64,000 nucleotides of DNA from Fluviispira vulneris (GCF_014281055.1 NZ_JACRSE010000001.1:496001-560000); one strand, 5' to 3'; numbered from the stretch's first letter, positions 18,584-27,821 are shown. Made by a program: numbers and translations. Notes: generated from the sequence alone by a model not told the origin.

Positions 18584-19567
18584 ATGTCCGCTTTGCGCTG
18601 CCAAGAAATTCTTCGAATATTATCTGAATACTCGTTAAAAGCTGAATTTCAGCACGAACGACAAATTGCTCGCGAACTCTTTTCAATTGCCACGGGCAAG
18701 GTCAACGATGATGATCCTTTTTTTGAACAAAGAATGGCATCATTTCAAGAATTTTTTATTTTTGAATATAGACTGTCTGAGGGATTTTCTGGTTCAACCG
18801 TTTTCGAAACTTTTTTATACAATGGTCAGTCCTGTTTTAATCTGGATGATATTATTAAATATGAACAACTAAGAACGTTCCGCCACTCCTTATTTCAAGT
18901 AGAGTCGCATAAAGATGAATCACTTATCGTAACAGATTTACTAGCGGATCGAATTGATGTCGTATATCCTTTGCCAGAATATTCCTTCGCAGGCTTTGAT
19001 ATCAAACAGATTTTTGAAGGCCGTTTAATCACATTTGACAATGTAAATTATTTTACCAAAGCTTTTATTTTACATTCTAAACTCGTAAAGCATATTATTG
19101 AAAAAAATATAAATGAATTCTTAAAAGGCAATAGTTATTGCCAAGCAAAGAATAGAATTGATTGGCGGGAAGAACTCGGAAGAAGAAATGGGTTACTTTA
19201 TTCTGTGACTGAACAAAAGCTGCAAATTCAGAATGCCGAAAGAAAAAAATCAATTGATTTATTGAACGTAACAAAAAAATTAGCAGAAATGCCTCGCATA
19301 ATAAGTTCTCGCAATCTTGTCATGGCTTTGGGAACCCAAGAGGAAATCTCTCCTTTTGTTCCAGAGACTCCATTTTATGATGTGTTACCTCTTCTCCATG
19401 GTCTCGCTTACTGCGAAATAAGAAGTTATCGTTACAAACACATCGACCCAATAAAAGTATATGAGATGGGAACTGATAAATCGCTTGATATCCCTGGAAT
19501 ACCTAAAGTGACAAAACCAACAATTGATGACGATGATGTCGGAAAATATAGTCTTAAAACCTTATAA
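18584..19567 (+). CDS. Conserved-looking cytoplasmic protein of unknown function
   Basis: I do not recognise this 327-aa protein. It has no signal peptide or membrane helix. The N-terminal half has FEQRMASFQEFFIFEYRLSE and an LADRIDVVYPLPEYSFAGFD segment, and the C-terminal half has LIFSVTE-like helices and a GLAYCEIRSYRYKHIDPIKV block. The tail is acidic (TIDDDDVGKY). In-frame ATGs lie upstream at 18551 and 18572, but GAGG sits seven bases before the ATG at 18584. It follows the MFS gene after 79 bases and may be transcribed alone. Codon use matches its neighbours, so recent transfer is not suggested. Confidence 0.7.
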   Translation: MSALRCQEILRILSEYSLKAEFQHERQIARELFSIATGKVNDDDPFFEQRMASFQEFFIFEYRLSEGFSGSTVFETFLYNGQSCFNLDDIIKYEQLRTFRHSLFQVESHKDESLIVTDLLADRIDVVYPLPEYSFAGFDIKQIFEGRLITFDNVNYFTKAFILHSKLVKHIIEKNINEFLKGNSYCQAKNRIDWREELGRRNGLLYSVTEQKLQIQNAERKKSIDLLNVTKKLAEMPRIISSRNLVMALGTQEEISPFVPETPFYDVLPLLHGLAYCEIRSYRYKHIDPIKVYEMGTDKSLDIPGIPKVTKPTIDDDDVGKYSLKTL

Positions 19568-19632
19568 TAGACGAAATTATTATATTTCATTATTAATTTA
19601 ATTTAAAAGATTTTACGCATAGTAATTTAAAA

Positions 19633-20838
19633 TTAAGCCTGCTCAAAAGAAATTAATGTGATTTCAGAATCGGCATCCAAGCGAACAGGCGGCCCCCAAT
19701 ATCCTGTTCCACGACTGACATAAACCCACATTTTTCGATACAATGTCAAACCCGGATGAAAAGGCTGTATAAGGTGAATCAGCCAGGTTCCAGGCCAGAG
19801 CTGTCCACCATGGGTATGTCCTGATAATTGTAAGTTGTAGTAACCAAGTTCAGCGGAATCATATGCAGTCACAGGCTGATGCGCTAACAATACTTTCAAA
19901 TCTGCAAGTTTAGGCGCACCAATGATTGACTTTTTAGGACTGCATTTTTGAGAGCGATTAAAGCGTTCTGCTTGGAGATCGGTGACTCCCCCAATGACAA
20001 CGAGAGATCTGCCTATTTTTAATAATCGGTGTTCATTTTCTAAAAATGTAAAACCAATTTCTTCCATATAACGAGCCCAGCCAGATGCACCCCAATAATA
20101 TTCATGGTTACCATTTACATAAAACAGACCATGCTTTGCTTTTAAGCGCTCAAGGGGAGAAACCCAATCTTTCAATTTAGCAACATATCCATCAACAAGA
20201 TCACCTGTTATTACAATAATATCAGCATTTAATTCATTAACTTTTTCGACTACCCGCTCAACATATTCTTTATCAATCGTTATGCCAATATGAAAATCAG
20301 TTAATTGAACAATTTTAAATGATTTTAAATCAGGATGAAGTTTCTCAATTGGTACTTTAACGTTTTTTACATTTGGTGTGCGACGGGCATTATTATAAGC
20401 ACGCCCAAAAAGGCAAAAAGCAACAACTGTAGCTATTGAAAATAAAAAACGTCTTCTCTCATTATGAATATTTCCTTCTAGACTTGGCTTTTTTAATTCA
20501 TCTATGTAGTTTTTTCTTTTAAAATAATAAACAATTCGTCTAATAATATTAAGACAGTCTGCAACGAAGAATAATGTCACTAGAATTAATAATAAACCCA
20601 AGAGCACATAACTTATCCACTCTATCTGTGGAAAATATTCAGGTAAAGCTATTTTTTGCATCCTTGTTAAGCGATTACCAAAAAATCCGAACGCAATTAA
20701 AAGAATATAAAAAAACACACTAAACCAAACGATGAATTTATTTTTTGGTTTAAAGACTATAAGGAAACAACGAACCAAATAAAAAAATGTTAGAATAAAA
20801 AATATAGAAACAAGTAGACTAAAAACAGTTATTTGCAT
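19633..20838 (-). CDS. Membrane-anchored calcineurin-like metallophosphoesterase
   Basis: This 401-aa protein has about four predicted membrane helices in residues 1-150, then a phosphoesterase domain with every metal-site motif: LTDFHIG (Asp181, His183), GDLVDG (Asp213), GNHEYY (Asn244, His245), LLAHQP (His320) and SGHTHGG (His341, His343). It resembles the YkuE/YaeI group, some of which act on UDP-diacylglucosamine or other membrane lipids. A twin-arginine-like RRRFLF precedes the last helix at about 128-133. AAAGGTT lies eight bases before the ATG at 20838. It follows the PotD-like gene by 14 bases, so the two are an operon. Confidence 0.88.
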   Translation of the reverse strand: MQITVFSLLVSIFFILTFFYLVRCFLIVFKPKNKFIVWFSVFFYILLIAFGFFGNRLTRMQKIALPEYFPQIEWISYVLLGLLLILVTLFFVADCLNIIRRIVYYFKRKNYIDELKKPSLEGNIHNERRRFLFSIATVVAFCLFGRAYNNARRTPNVKNVKVPIEKLHPDLKSFKIVQLTDFHIGITIDKEYVERVVEKVNELNADIIVITGDLVDGYVAKLKDWVSPLERLKAKHGLFYVNGNHEYYWGASGWARYMEEIGFTFLENEHRLLKIGRSLVVIGGVTDLQAERFNRSQKCSPKKSIIGAPKLADLKVLLAHQPVTAYDSAELGYYNLQLSGHTHGGQLWPGTWLIHLIQPFHPGLTLYRKMWVYVSRGTGYWGPPVRLDADSEITLISFEQA

Positions 20839-20852
20839 TTTCGAACCTTTTT

Positions 20853-21845
20853 TTATTTTTTATAAAAATCATTGAGAATATTTTCAATTCTTCTCGGCAG
20901 AGGAAAATCATCATCATATAGAACCCAATTTTTAGCAGATGAACCTTCATAGCTTTGAGTCTTATAACTCAAATAATTATCATTTGAAATCAAAAAATCC
21001 TTTTTTATTTTTAAAAATTTAATAAAACTTTGTGCTAAATTATCCTGCACAGTATCGGCTACAATAGCTGCACCTATGCGATCATAAAATGTGATTTGCT
21101 TCGGTATTATAAACTTCAAGTCAGGCACTACTTTTTTATACTTTAAATAATCGGATCGAAAGACAACTGCTGCTTCTATTTTATTGCCTAAAAATGCTAA
21201 TTCTAATGGATAATCTATATTTGCACTTTGCAATTTTAAACTTTGTAACCATTTAAGACTTGCTTCTGGAATAAACCAAGAGGTGCTCGTGATTTCTTTG
21301 CCAGTTGCAAGTAATGCAAGTAAAAGTTGATGTTTTGGTGAATTAGAAACAAATACTCTTTGCCGCCAATAAGGATTTTCATCTTGATTTATTAATAAAT
21401 CCCAGCTATAATCATTTCCTTTTATTGTTAAAGATTTTCGATTGTAGGCTATACCCATGGGATCAATGAGCATGGTTATATAGGATCTTCCATCTGCATT
21501 TAACTTTGATCGCTGATCGAGGGGGTATTGTGACTTCACTGCAACGATACTTTCATCTGTTATGGAACGGAGAAGACGCAGAAGAAATAGACTTTGGAGA
21601 ATTCTTTCATCTGCAATGACCACGTCGTAGTTTCTTAATCCTGCTTTGAGTCTGGAATCATATTCAAAACGACTCCCTATGAATTCCATTCGCACATTTG
21701 AGTGGCTCTCTTCTTCGAATTGTGCAATAATCTTAGGTGTTAAAACTCCAATTGGGGCAAGAATATTGAGAACAGGTTTATAAGCAACTGCCCAACTCAT
21801 ATTTGAGACAAGACATAAAACTGCAATGAAATATAAACGAAACAA
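20853..21845 (-). CDS. PotD-like periplasmic solute-binding protein
   Basis: The 330-aa product resembles spermidine/putrescine-type binding proteins: LNILAPIGVLTPKIIAQFEE at the mature N-terminus, YDVVIADE, MLIDPMGIAYNRKSL, and ENILNDFYKK at the end. The frame is open to 21869, with an ATG at 21863. However, AAAGGAG lies within that codon run, eight bases before a TTG at 21845, and starting there gives a clean signal peptide ending in MSWA. I take TTG 21845 as the start. No permease or ATPase is linked; the only partner is the downstream phosphoesterase gene. The ligand is unknown. Confidence 0.75.
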   Translation of the reverse strand: MFRLYFIAVLCLVSNMSWAVAYKPVLNILAPIGVLTPKIIAQFEEESHSNVRMEFIGSRFEYDSRLKAGLRNYDVVIADERILQSLFLLRLLRSITDESIVAVKSQYPLDQRSKLNADGRSYITMLIDPMGIAYNRKSLTIKGNDYSWDLLINQDENPYWRQRVFVSNSPKHQLLLALLATGKEITSTSWFIPEASLKWLQSLKLQSANIDYPLELAFLGNKIEAAVVFRSDYLKYKKVVPDLKFIIPKQITFYDRIGAAIVADTVQDNLAQSFIKFLKIKKDFLISNDNYLSYKTQSYEGSSAKNWVLYDDDFPLPRRIENILNDFYKK

Positions 21846-21954
21846 AATAACTTCTCCTTTCATCTGCAATTGATCTTACTGTGACATTATGGCACAAAAG
21901 CACTCTTGATGCTTGATGAACAGCTTAAAGCAACCAACAAGGATAAATTGAGAA

Positions 21955-23256
21955 ATGGCAAAGTTTAGATATATCGATGCAGAAGAAAATAGCCGTGATC
22001 CTTTCGCAAGTGAAAGCGACACAACCAATGAATTCGAAGAATTGCTTAAAGATGACAAAAATATTCCAACAGCCCGTCGCTACCGTATGGGCGAGTCTGT
22101 TACAGGCGCAGTGATTTCAGCAAGTTCTGAATTTATATTTGTCGACCTTGGTGGGAAAAGCTCTGGCTCCCTCTCAACAGAAGAATTCACAAGTGCAGGT
22201 CTTTCTACCCCAAAAGTGGGTGAAAACATTTCCGCATTTGTACGTTCCGACAATGGATCCGAGATTTTATTGACACGCACATTGAGACGCAATGAAGCAG
22301 ATGACTCTTTGTTAAGAAATGCTTACGAAGCCCGCATTCCAGTGGAAGCTAAAGTGGAAAAAGCAATTAAAGGAGGTTTTGAAGCAGTCATTGGGGCAAA
22401 ACGTTGTTTTATTCCACTTGGACAAATGGACATAATGCATTTTGACAATCCTGAAGTTTATGTTGGCAATACCTTTAAATTTTTAATTTCAGAATTCAAA
22501 GGCCGTAATGTTGTATTGACACGTAAAGCAATTTTACGCGAAGAAATGGATAGCAAAATTCAAACTGTTCTCCAAGGTCTTGAAATTGGTCAAAGCCATG
22601 TTGCGACTATCACGCGTCTTGTCGATTTTGGTGCCTTTGCATCTATCGATGGGGTAGAAGGTCTCATACCATTGAGTGAACTTGGTTGGAAACGCGTTAA
22701 AAAAGCCGATGAAGTCGTTCGTTTAGGTGAACAAGTCACAGTTAAAATCATTAAAATTGAACGCAGCCCGAAATTAAAAATTGCTCTAAGTCTCAAAGAT
22801 GCAGGCGAAGATCCTTGGATTGCCAATGCTACACGTTTGCACCCAGGTGAGGTATTACAAGGGACCGTCGTGCGCATGATCGACGGAGGTGCTTTTGTCA
22901 ATGTGGCTGAAGGTGTGGATGGTCTTGTTCCAATTAGCCAGATTACTTGGGAAAAAAGGATTAATCATCCCAAAGATATCTTGCAAATTGGCCAAGCTGT
23001 AAAAGTGCATGTCCTCACAGCGGACTTGGGAGCTCATCGTTTAAGTCTTTCTATTAAGGGTCCAATGCCTGAAGAACTTGCAAATAAATTCAAAGGCAAA
23101 AAGCGCGATGAATCTTCACTCAGCGAAGAAGAAAAAAATCTTATGAAACAGTGGGAAGATTATAGAGCAAACGAAGCAAAAGTCTTTACACCTGCGAATA
23201 GAGAAGATACAAGTATTTTTGCTGCTGCTTTCAACAAAGCAAGTAAGAAAAAGTAA
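21955..23256 (+). CDS. S1 RNA-binding protein with four S1 repeats
   Basis: The 433-aa protein has four S1/OB-type repeats: about 46-115 (MGESVTGAVISASSEFIFVD), 128-195 (weaker), 214-285 (VATITRLVDFGAFASIDGVE) and 300-371 (LQGTVVRMIDGGAFVNVAEG). The acidic N-terminus and Lys-rich tail have no match I know. It should bind RNA in the cytoplasm. It lies directly upstream of the six-repeat ribosomal protein S1 gene, separated by a terminator, and is probably a paralogue or truncated relative of S1 with a regulatory or ribosome-linked job. Its codon use is ordinary, unlike the strongly biased rpsA next door. Confidence 0.85.
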   Translation: MAKFRYIDAEENSRDPFASESDTTNEFEELLKDDKNIPTARRYRMGESVTGAVISASSEFIFVDLGGKSSGSLSTEEFTSAGLSTPKVGENISAFVRSDNGSEILLTRTLRRNEADDSLLRNAYEARIPVEAKVEKAIKGGFEAVIGAKRCFIPLGQMDIMHFDNPEVYVGNTFKFLISEFKGRNVVLTRKAILREEMDSKIQTVLQGLEIGQSHVATITRLVDFGAFASIDGVEGLIPLSELGWKRVKKADEVVRLGEQVTVKIIKIERSPKLKIALSLKDAGEDPWIANATRLHPGEVLQGTVVRMIDGGAFVNVAEGVDGLVPISQITWEKRINHPKDILQIGQAVKVHVLTADLGAHRLSLSIKGPMPEELANKFKGKKRDESSLSEEEKNLMKQWEDYRANEAKVFTPANREDTSIFAAAFNKASKKK

Positions 23257-23292
23257 CAAATCCTATACAGTTTTACATAAACATGCTAGGTT

Positions 23293-23322
23293 TGTGCGGG
23301 TTCGAAACTCGCACAGTTTTTT
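23293..23322 (+). terminator. Rho-independent terminator after the four-S1-repeat gene
   Basis: TGTGCGGGTT (23293-23302) pairs with AACTCGCACA (23306-23315) through one G-U pair, with a 3-base loop, and is followed by a T-run from 23317. It ends transcription 37 bases after the stop and separates the two S1-domain genes. The inner part (GGGTTCGAAACTC) looks like a tRNA T-arm, but no tRNA body surrounds it. Confidence 0.75.
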
Positions 23323-23415
23323 ATCATTTAACATAGCCAAATTATTGGCTTTTCCCGTAGAATTGAAAGTTTCAAACTTCAGTTGATACGGCCCATAGAA
23401 AGGTATTTTGCTCAT

Positions 23416-25179
23416 ATGGCAAGTCTTCACTCCGACGTCTCAAAGAAAAAAGTTAATTACAACTCCCTCGAATGGCTTGACGAAGACGTAGATTTCTTAT
23501 CTCAAGAAGAAATTCCTGATGGTTTTGCTGCTCTTTTTAAAGCTCAAGAAGAGTCACAAAATGTTGTTAAAGAAGGCCAAGTTGTTAAAGGCCGTATTAT
23601 CGAAATCAAAGACGAAAATGTTGTTATCGACATTGGTCACAAATCTGCAGGCGAAATCCCAAAGAGCGAATTCACAGCAGAAAACGCTGTTTTCTCACTT
23701 AAAGTTGGTGATGTTGTTGACGTTTTTGTTGACGTTTTTGAAGACGACGAAGGCGAGCTTGTTCTTTCTAAAGACAAAGCAGACATGCTTAAAGCTTGGG
23801 ATCGTATCTCTGAAGCATTTGAAAAAGACGAACTTGTTGAAGGTAAAATCGTTGGTCGCGTTAAAGGTGGTCTTTCTGTCGATATCGGTGTGAAGGCATT
23901 CCTTCCTGGCTCCCAAGTTGACCTTCGCCCTGTGCGCAACCTTGAAAAACTTCTTGGTCAAGTTCTTCAATTCAAAATCATTAAATTTAACAAAAAACGT
24001 GGAAACATCGTTCTCTCCCGTCGTGTTCTTCTTGAACAAGACCGTGAACGCATGAGAAGCGAAACACTCAAAGGTCTTCAAGTTGGCTCCTCCATGATCG
24101 GTATTGTTAAAAACATTACAGATTACGGTGCGTTTATTGACCTTGGCGGAATCGACGGACTCCTTCATATCACAGATATGTCTTGGGGACGCCTCAACAG
24201 TCCATCTGAAATCCTCAACGTTGGTGATGAAATCAACGTTAAAGTTCTCAGCTTTGACCCAGGCAGCAACCGCGTTTCTCTCGGCTTAAAACAATTGCAA
24301 AATGATCCATGGGTTTCTGTTGCTGAAAAATATGCTTCCGCACAACGCCTTCGTGGAAAAGTCGTTAGCTTAACTGACTACGGCGCATTTGTTGAACTCG
24401 AACCAGGCGTTGAAGGTCTTATCCACGTTACAGAAATGACTTGGAACCGTCGTATCAAACACCCAAGCAAAATCGTTAACATCGGTGACGAAGTTGATGT
24501 TGTTGTTTTAGCTGTTGATCTCGAAAACCACCGCATTTCTCTTGGTATGAAACAAACTGAACCAAATCCTTGGGAAATCGTGACACAAAAATACCAAGTT
24601 AATGATGTTATTCGCGGCAAAATCCGCAACATCACTGATTTCGGAATCTTTGTTGGTATTGAAGAAGGTGTTGATGGTCTTATCCATGTTTCTGACATCA
24701 GCTACACAGAACGCATTAAGCACCCACAAGACCTTTATAAAAAAGGCGACGAAGTGGAAGCTAAGGTTCTCCAAATCGACGTTGAAAACATGCGCTTCTC
24801 CCTTGGAATCAAACAACTTGGCGAAGATCCATACGAATTGGCTGCTAAGAAATTTGTTCCTGGTACAAAAGGCAAAGGCAAAATCACACGCATCGCTGAA
24901 TTCGGCGCATTTGTTGAAATTGCTCCAGGCGTAGAAGGACTCATTCACACAAGTGAACTTGAAAATCCAAATGCAACTGTTGACACTGAAATCGACTATG
25001 TTGTTCTCAGCGTAGACTTTGCAGAACGCCGTTTTGAACTTTCACAAAAAGCTGCAACTCGCGGCCTTGACGAAACTCACAACAAGGCTATTCAAGCTGC
25101 TCTCAACAACGAAGCTGCTCCACAAAACAGTTTTGCTGAAGCTTTTGCTCGCGCAAAGGCAACTAAAGACAGCAACTAA
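23416..25179 (+). CDS. rpsA: 30S ribosomal protein S1
   Basis: A 587-aa protein with six S1 repeats, the usual number for proteobacterial-type S1, at roughly 53-121, 138-203, 223-292, 308-377, 394-463 and 480-547; repeats 3 to 6 each carry the DYGAFIDL/DFGIFVGI type strand followed by EGLIHVT/DGLIHVS. S1 binds mRNA leaders and delivers them to the 30S subunit. The reading frame is open from TTG 23383, but GAAAGGT lies upstream of the ATG at 23416, chosen here. Codon use is strongly biased (GTT, CTT, ATC, AAC), as expected for a very highly expressed gene and distinct from its neighbours. Confidence 0.96.
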   Translation: MASLHSDVSKKKVNYNSLEWLDEDVDFLSQEEIPDGFAALFKAQEESQNVVKEGQVVKGRIIEIKDENVVIDIGHKSAGEIPKSEFTAENAVFSLKVGDVVDVFVDVFEDDEGELVLSKDKADMLKAWDRISEAFEKDELVEGKIVGRVKGGLSVDIGVKAFLPGSQVDLRPVRNLEKLLGQVLQFKIIKFNKKRGNIVLSRRVLLEQDRERMRSETLKGLQVGSSMIGIVKNITDYGAFIDLGGIDGLLHITDMSWGRLNSPSEILNVGDEINVKVLSFDPGSNRVSLGLKQLQNDPWVSVAEKYASAQRLRGKVVSLTDYGAFVELEPGVEGLIHVTEMTWNRRIKHPSKIVNIGDEVDVVVLAVDLENHRISLGMKQTEPNPWEIVTQKYQVNDVIRGKIRNITDFGIFVGIEEGVDGLIHVSDISYTERIKHPQDLYKKGDEVEAKVLQIDVENMRFSLGIKQLGEDPYELAAKKFVPGTKGKGKITRIAEFGAFVEIAPGVEGLIHTSELENPNATVDTEIDYVVLSVDFAERRFELSQKAATRGLDETHNKAIQAALNNEAAPQNSFAEAFARAKATKDSN

Positions 25180-25202
25180 AAAGTTTGCTTGTTCCAGTCT
25201 TT

Positions 25203-25254
25203 AAAGCTCTCACATGAATGTGCTATGTTCACATGATTGTGAGAGCTTTTTTTT
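25203..25254 (+). terminator. Strong rho-independent terminator after rpsA
   Basis: AAAGCTCTCACA (25203-25214) pairs perfectly with TGTGAGAGCTTT over 12 bases; inside it ATGTG and CACAT form a second 5-bp stem around CTATGTT. An eight-base T-run follows. This closes the rpsA transcript 23 bases after its stop. Confidence 0.9.
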
Positions 25255-25292
25255 AAGCTTTTTATTTTAAATCAAGAATAGAAAGAACGAGT

Positions 25293-26297
25293 ATGGATGA
25301 GAACCAAAACAATAAACGCCCTCGAATTATTTTAACAGTTTTAGCGACAATAGGCTCTATTGCTATTATTTTTGTTATTTTATTTATTTCAATGTTAGCA
25401 TATACTATTCATTCTATATCAGGTGGAGTAAAAAATTTATCGAGCTCTTTTAATAACTCTTCTGCAAGCTCAGGTGCGAATTTTACTGTTCCCGCAGGAA
25501 CATCAGAATATATCGCAGGAGTAAAACTCACAGGTGAAATATCTGCAGAAACTGCCAATGAAGTGCTCGAAAAACTTAACACTGCCAAAGAAGACAAGAA
25601 TGCAGTGGGTGTTCTGTTTGAAGTGAGCAGTCCTGGTGGCGCTGTCGTCGCAAGTCAAGAAATGTATGACGCAATAAGTGAAGTGCGCAGCAAAAAACCT
25701 GTGGTTGTTTATGTTCGCGATATGGCCGCAAGCGGTTCCTATTATTCCAGCGCATCAGCAGATAAAATCATTGCTAATAGAGGAAGTTTAATTGGCAGTA
25801 TTGGAGTGATTCTCAGCAATATTGAAACAGATAAACTTATTTCATTCCTTAAGTTGAATCCAGTGACTTTAAAAACGGGTGCACTCAAAGATGCAGGCTC
25901 ACCTCTTCGCCCTATGAATGAAAACGATAAAAAATATTTGCAAACCTTAATTGAAAATATGCGCTCACAATTTGTTGCCGATGTGAAAGCGGGGCGCAAA
26001 ATGCCCGACTCCACTCTTAGCTATATGTCCGATGGACGGGTTGTTTTAGCGAATGAAGCTTTAAAATTAAAATTAATCGATGGAATTGGTACAAAACAGA
26101 CTGCGCTTGAGGAAATTGCAAAAATTGCTCAACTGAAAAAGACCCCTAATTTATTTTATTACGAAAATATTCAACCATTTTCAGAATTGTTTTCGCAAAA
26201 ATTTATCGGTGGTACTTCAAAAATTCTAAGTGAAACTGCTAAAAGTCTTATCATAAACACTGAGAAAAAATCCGAATTGCCAAAAGCTCAATATTAA
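25293..26297 (+). CDS. sppA: Signal peptide peptidase SppA (S49, short form)
   Basis: The 334-aa protein has one N-terminal membrane helix (about 12-38) and one S49 protease domain. The catalytic Ser147 lies in MAASGSYY and Lys199 in GALKDAGSP; SSPGGAVVASQEM is the conserved oxyanion-side block. Short SppA proteins assemble as octamers and degrade released signal peptides in the membrane or periplasm. A Ser-rich linker of about 20 residues follows the helix. It begins 38 bases after the rpsA terminator and so has its own promoter. It converges on the YggT-family gene. Confidence 0.94.
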   Translation: MDENQNNKRPRIILTVLATIGSIAIIFVILFISMLAYTIHSISGGVKNLSSSFNNSSASSGANFTVPAGTSEYIAGVKLTGEISAETANEVLEKLNTAKEDKNAVGVLFEVSSPGGAVVASQEMYDAISEVRSKKPVVVYVRDMAASGSYYSSASADKIIANRGSLIGSIGVILSNIETDKLISFLKLNPVTLKTGALKDAGSPLRPMNENDKKYLQTLIENMRSQFVADVKAGRKMPDSTLSYMSDGRVVLANEALKLKLIDGIGTKQTALEEIAKIAQLKKTPNLFYYENIQPFSELFSQKFIGGTSKILSETAKSLIINTEKKSELPKAQY

Positions 26298-26329
26298 AAA
26301 AATTCTAAAAATAAGAGTGGAGCTTAAAG

Positions 26330-26629
26330 TTAAATATAGAACCCGAGCGAGCTTCCCACGGTTTGAATCACAATCATTAAACAACCGACAGCAAGGATGA
26401 GAACCATAGGTGAAAGATCGTAATAACCCTGTTGGTTCCTCACTAAAAGTTTTGGAAACTTTTTGACTAAAGCACGACAGGGTGGAGCTGTAATTGCATT
26501 GAGAAAACCAACAATTGGGTTCAAAGGATTTGCGCCTACTAAACTTAACACACCTGTAATAACTAAACAAAGCATATAAAAATAGAGTAAATAATAAGCT
26601 ATTTTAAAAATAATTTCGATTAAAAGCAT
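26330..26629 (-). CDS. YggT-family integral membrane protein
   Basis: From the ATG at 26629 (GGGGAGA just upstream) the 99-aa protein shows the YggT pattern: two hydrophobic segments around a loop containing NPLNPIVGFLNAITAPPCRA, which matches the family's NP..FL...T.P block, then SPMVLILAVGCLMIVIQTVG. Members are small inner-membrane proteins linked loosely to division or osmotic stress; the biochemical role is unknown. The frame continues upstream to 26683, but that start has no good ribosome site. It converges on sppA. Confidence 0.85.
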   Translation of the reverse strand: MLLIEIIFKIAYYLLYFYMLCLVITGVLSLVGANPLNPIVGFLNAITAPPCRALVKKFPKLLVRNQQGYYDLSPMVLILAVGCLMIVIQTVGSSLGFYI

Positions 26630-26768
26630 ATTCTCCCCAAAATAAAGAGCAGTCAAAAAAATTATAATTAGTTTTAAAGACAATGAAAAACTTTTAGAGT
26701 CAAATTCTTCTCAATTTAGAATTAATCGATAACTCCGAAAAGCAATTTAGATCATAGTCACTTAAAGA

Positions 26769-27821
26769 ATGGACTCAATAAAAGTGAAAACAGCAAGTAT
26801 TGTATTACCACCCAAAACAACAGTAGTTCAAGAAGGAGATGAGACAAAAGGTATTTATGTGATCCAAGAAGGAAAAGTCGAGTTAATCAAAACAGTTGAA
26901 GGATTTGAAATCAGTTTAGGTGAAATATCACGCGGTGACATAATTGGGATGAACACTCTCATGAGCCGTGAGAGGCACGTCTTGACTGCAAGAACGATCG
27001 TTCAGACAGTCGCTCTTTTTTATTCGACAGATTCCATTATTCCGTTTTTTAATGATGCAAATCCAATTGTCAGCACATTCATTAAAGCAATTTGTGAACG
27101 AGTCAATTATTTAAGTGACCTAGCAATTGAAGGAAAAATGAATGAAAAAAAACTCGAAAAAAATTCGGGTACTGCTCATCAACATGCTGCACAACTTGCT
27201 CATTTACTTGCTGCTTTTGTCAGACAAGGAACTATAGAACATGATGATAATAAAATTTACCCACTCAAATCATTTTTAATTAATGGTGAAATAATTCTAT
27301 TTAGAAAGTTTGATTATTTGGAAAAAATCTTTACAGCCTTTTCAACAAGTGGGTTGATTAAAGTTGTTTTCGATAAAAAATATGGAAATATTATTCTAAA
27401 ACCCAATGTACAATTGATCGAAGATTTCGCCATATTCTCAACAAATGTAGGAAAAAAAGGCATTGCTGCATTTGTCCCTATCAAATGCCATAATTGGATG
27501 AGCGGACTTATACGCATTCACAAACGAAATAAAGATAACAACGGTGCTTTTCCGAAGAAAGATTTTCCAAATATGATCAATCGTGAACTCGGTCGACAAG
27601 ATGGTGAAGAGATAATGCATAAATTGATGGGTTATAAGCTCATTACAGAAAAAGGCGCAGATGAAGGCAGCAAACGAATTTTCTATAATGCCATTCAATT
27701 ACAGAAAAGGATTATCTTTGAAAGCATTTCACGGGCCGTAAACGACCTCGACAGTGGCAAAGCTGTTGAGAAAAAAGAAGGAGGTAAAACCGAGGAGAAA
27801 AAAGGTTCTACTCGGAGTTGA
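26769..27821 (+). CDS. Cyclic-nucleotide-binding-fold protein, first of a paralogous pair flanking cheV
   Basis: The 350-aa protein starts with a cNMP-binding fold (about 10-115; PPKTTVVQEGDETKGIYVIQ, then GDIIGMNTLMSRERHV). The canonical Glu of the phosphate-binding cassette is replaced by Met61, so cNMP binding is doubtful. A His/Gln-rich helix HQHAAQLAHLLAAFVRQG (137-154) follows, then two segments that could be winged helices (YLEKIFTAFSTSGLIKVVFD and a GRQDGEEIMHKLMGYKLI region). The tail is Lys/Glu-rich (about 330-350). There is no CRP-type DNA-binding helix-turn-helix. It is paralogous along its whole length to the gene at 28893. It likely works with the CheV protein encoded 61 bases downstream. 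Confidence 0.85.
   Translation: MDSIKVKTASIVLPPKTTVVQEGDETKGIYVIQEGKVELIKTVEGFEISLGEISRGDIIGMNTLMSRERHVLTARTIVQTVALFYSTDSIIPFFNDANPIVSTFIKAICERVNYLSDLAIEGKMNEKKLEKNSGTAHQHAAQLAHLLAAFVRQGTIEHDDNKIYPLKSFLINGEIILFRKFDYLEKIFTAFSTSGLIKVVFDKKYGNIILKPNVQLIEDFAIFSTNVGKKGIAAFVPIKCHNWMSGLIRIHKRNKDNNGAFPKKDFPNMINRELGRQDGEEIMHKLMGYKLITEKGADEGSKRIFYNAIQLQKRIIFESISRAVNDLDSGKAVEKKEGGKTEEKKGSTRS

Noticed and set aside
23695-24168. Long antisense frame (157 aa) inside rpsA, and several other antisense frames there
   Set aside because: The strong codon bias of rpsA leaves reverse frames open; products show no domain.
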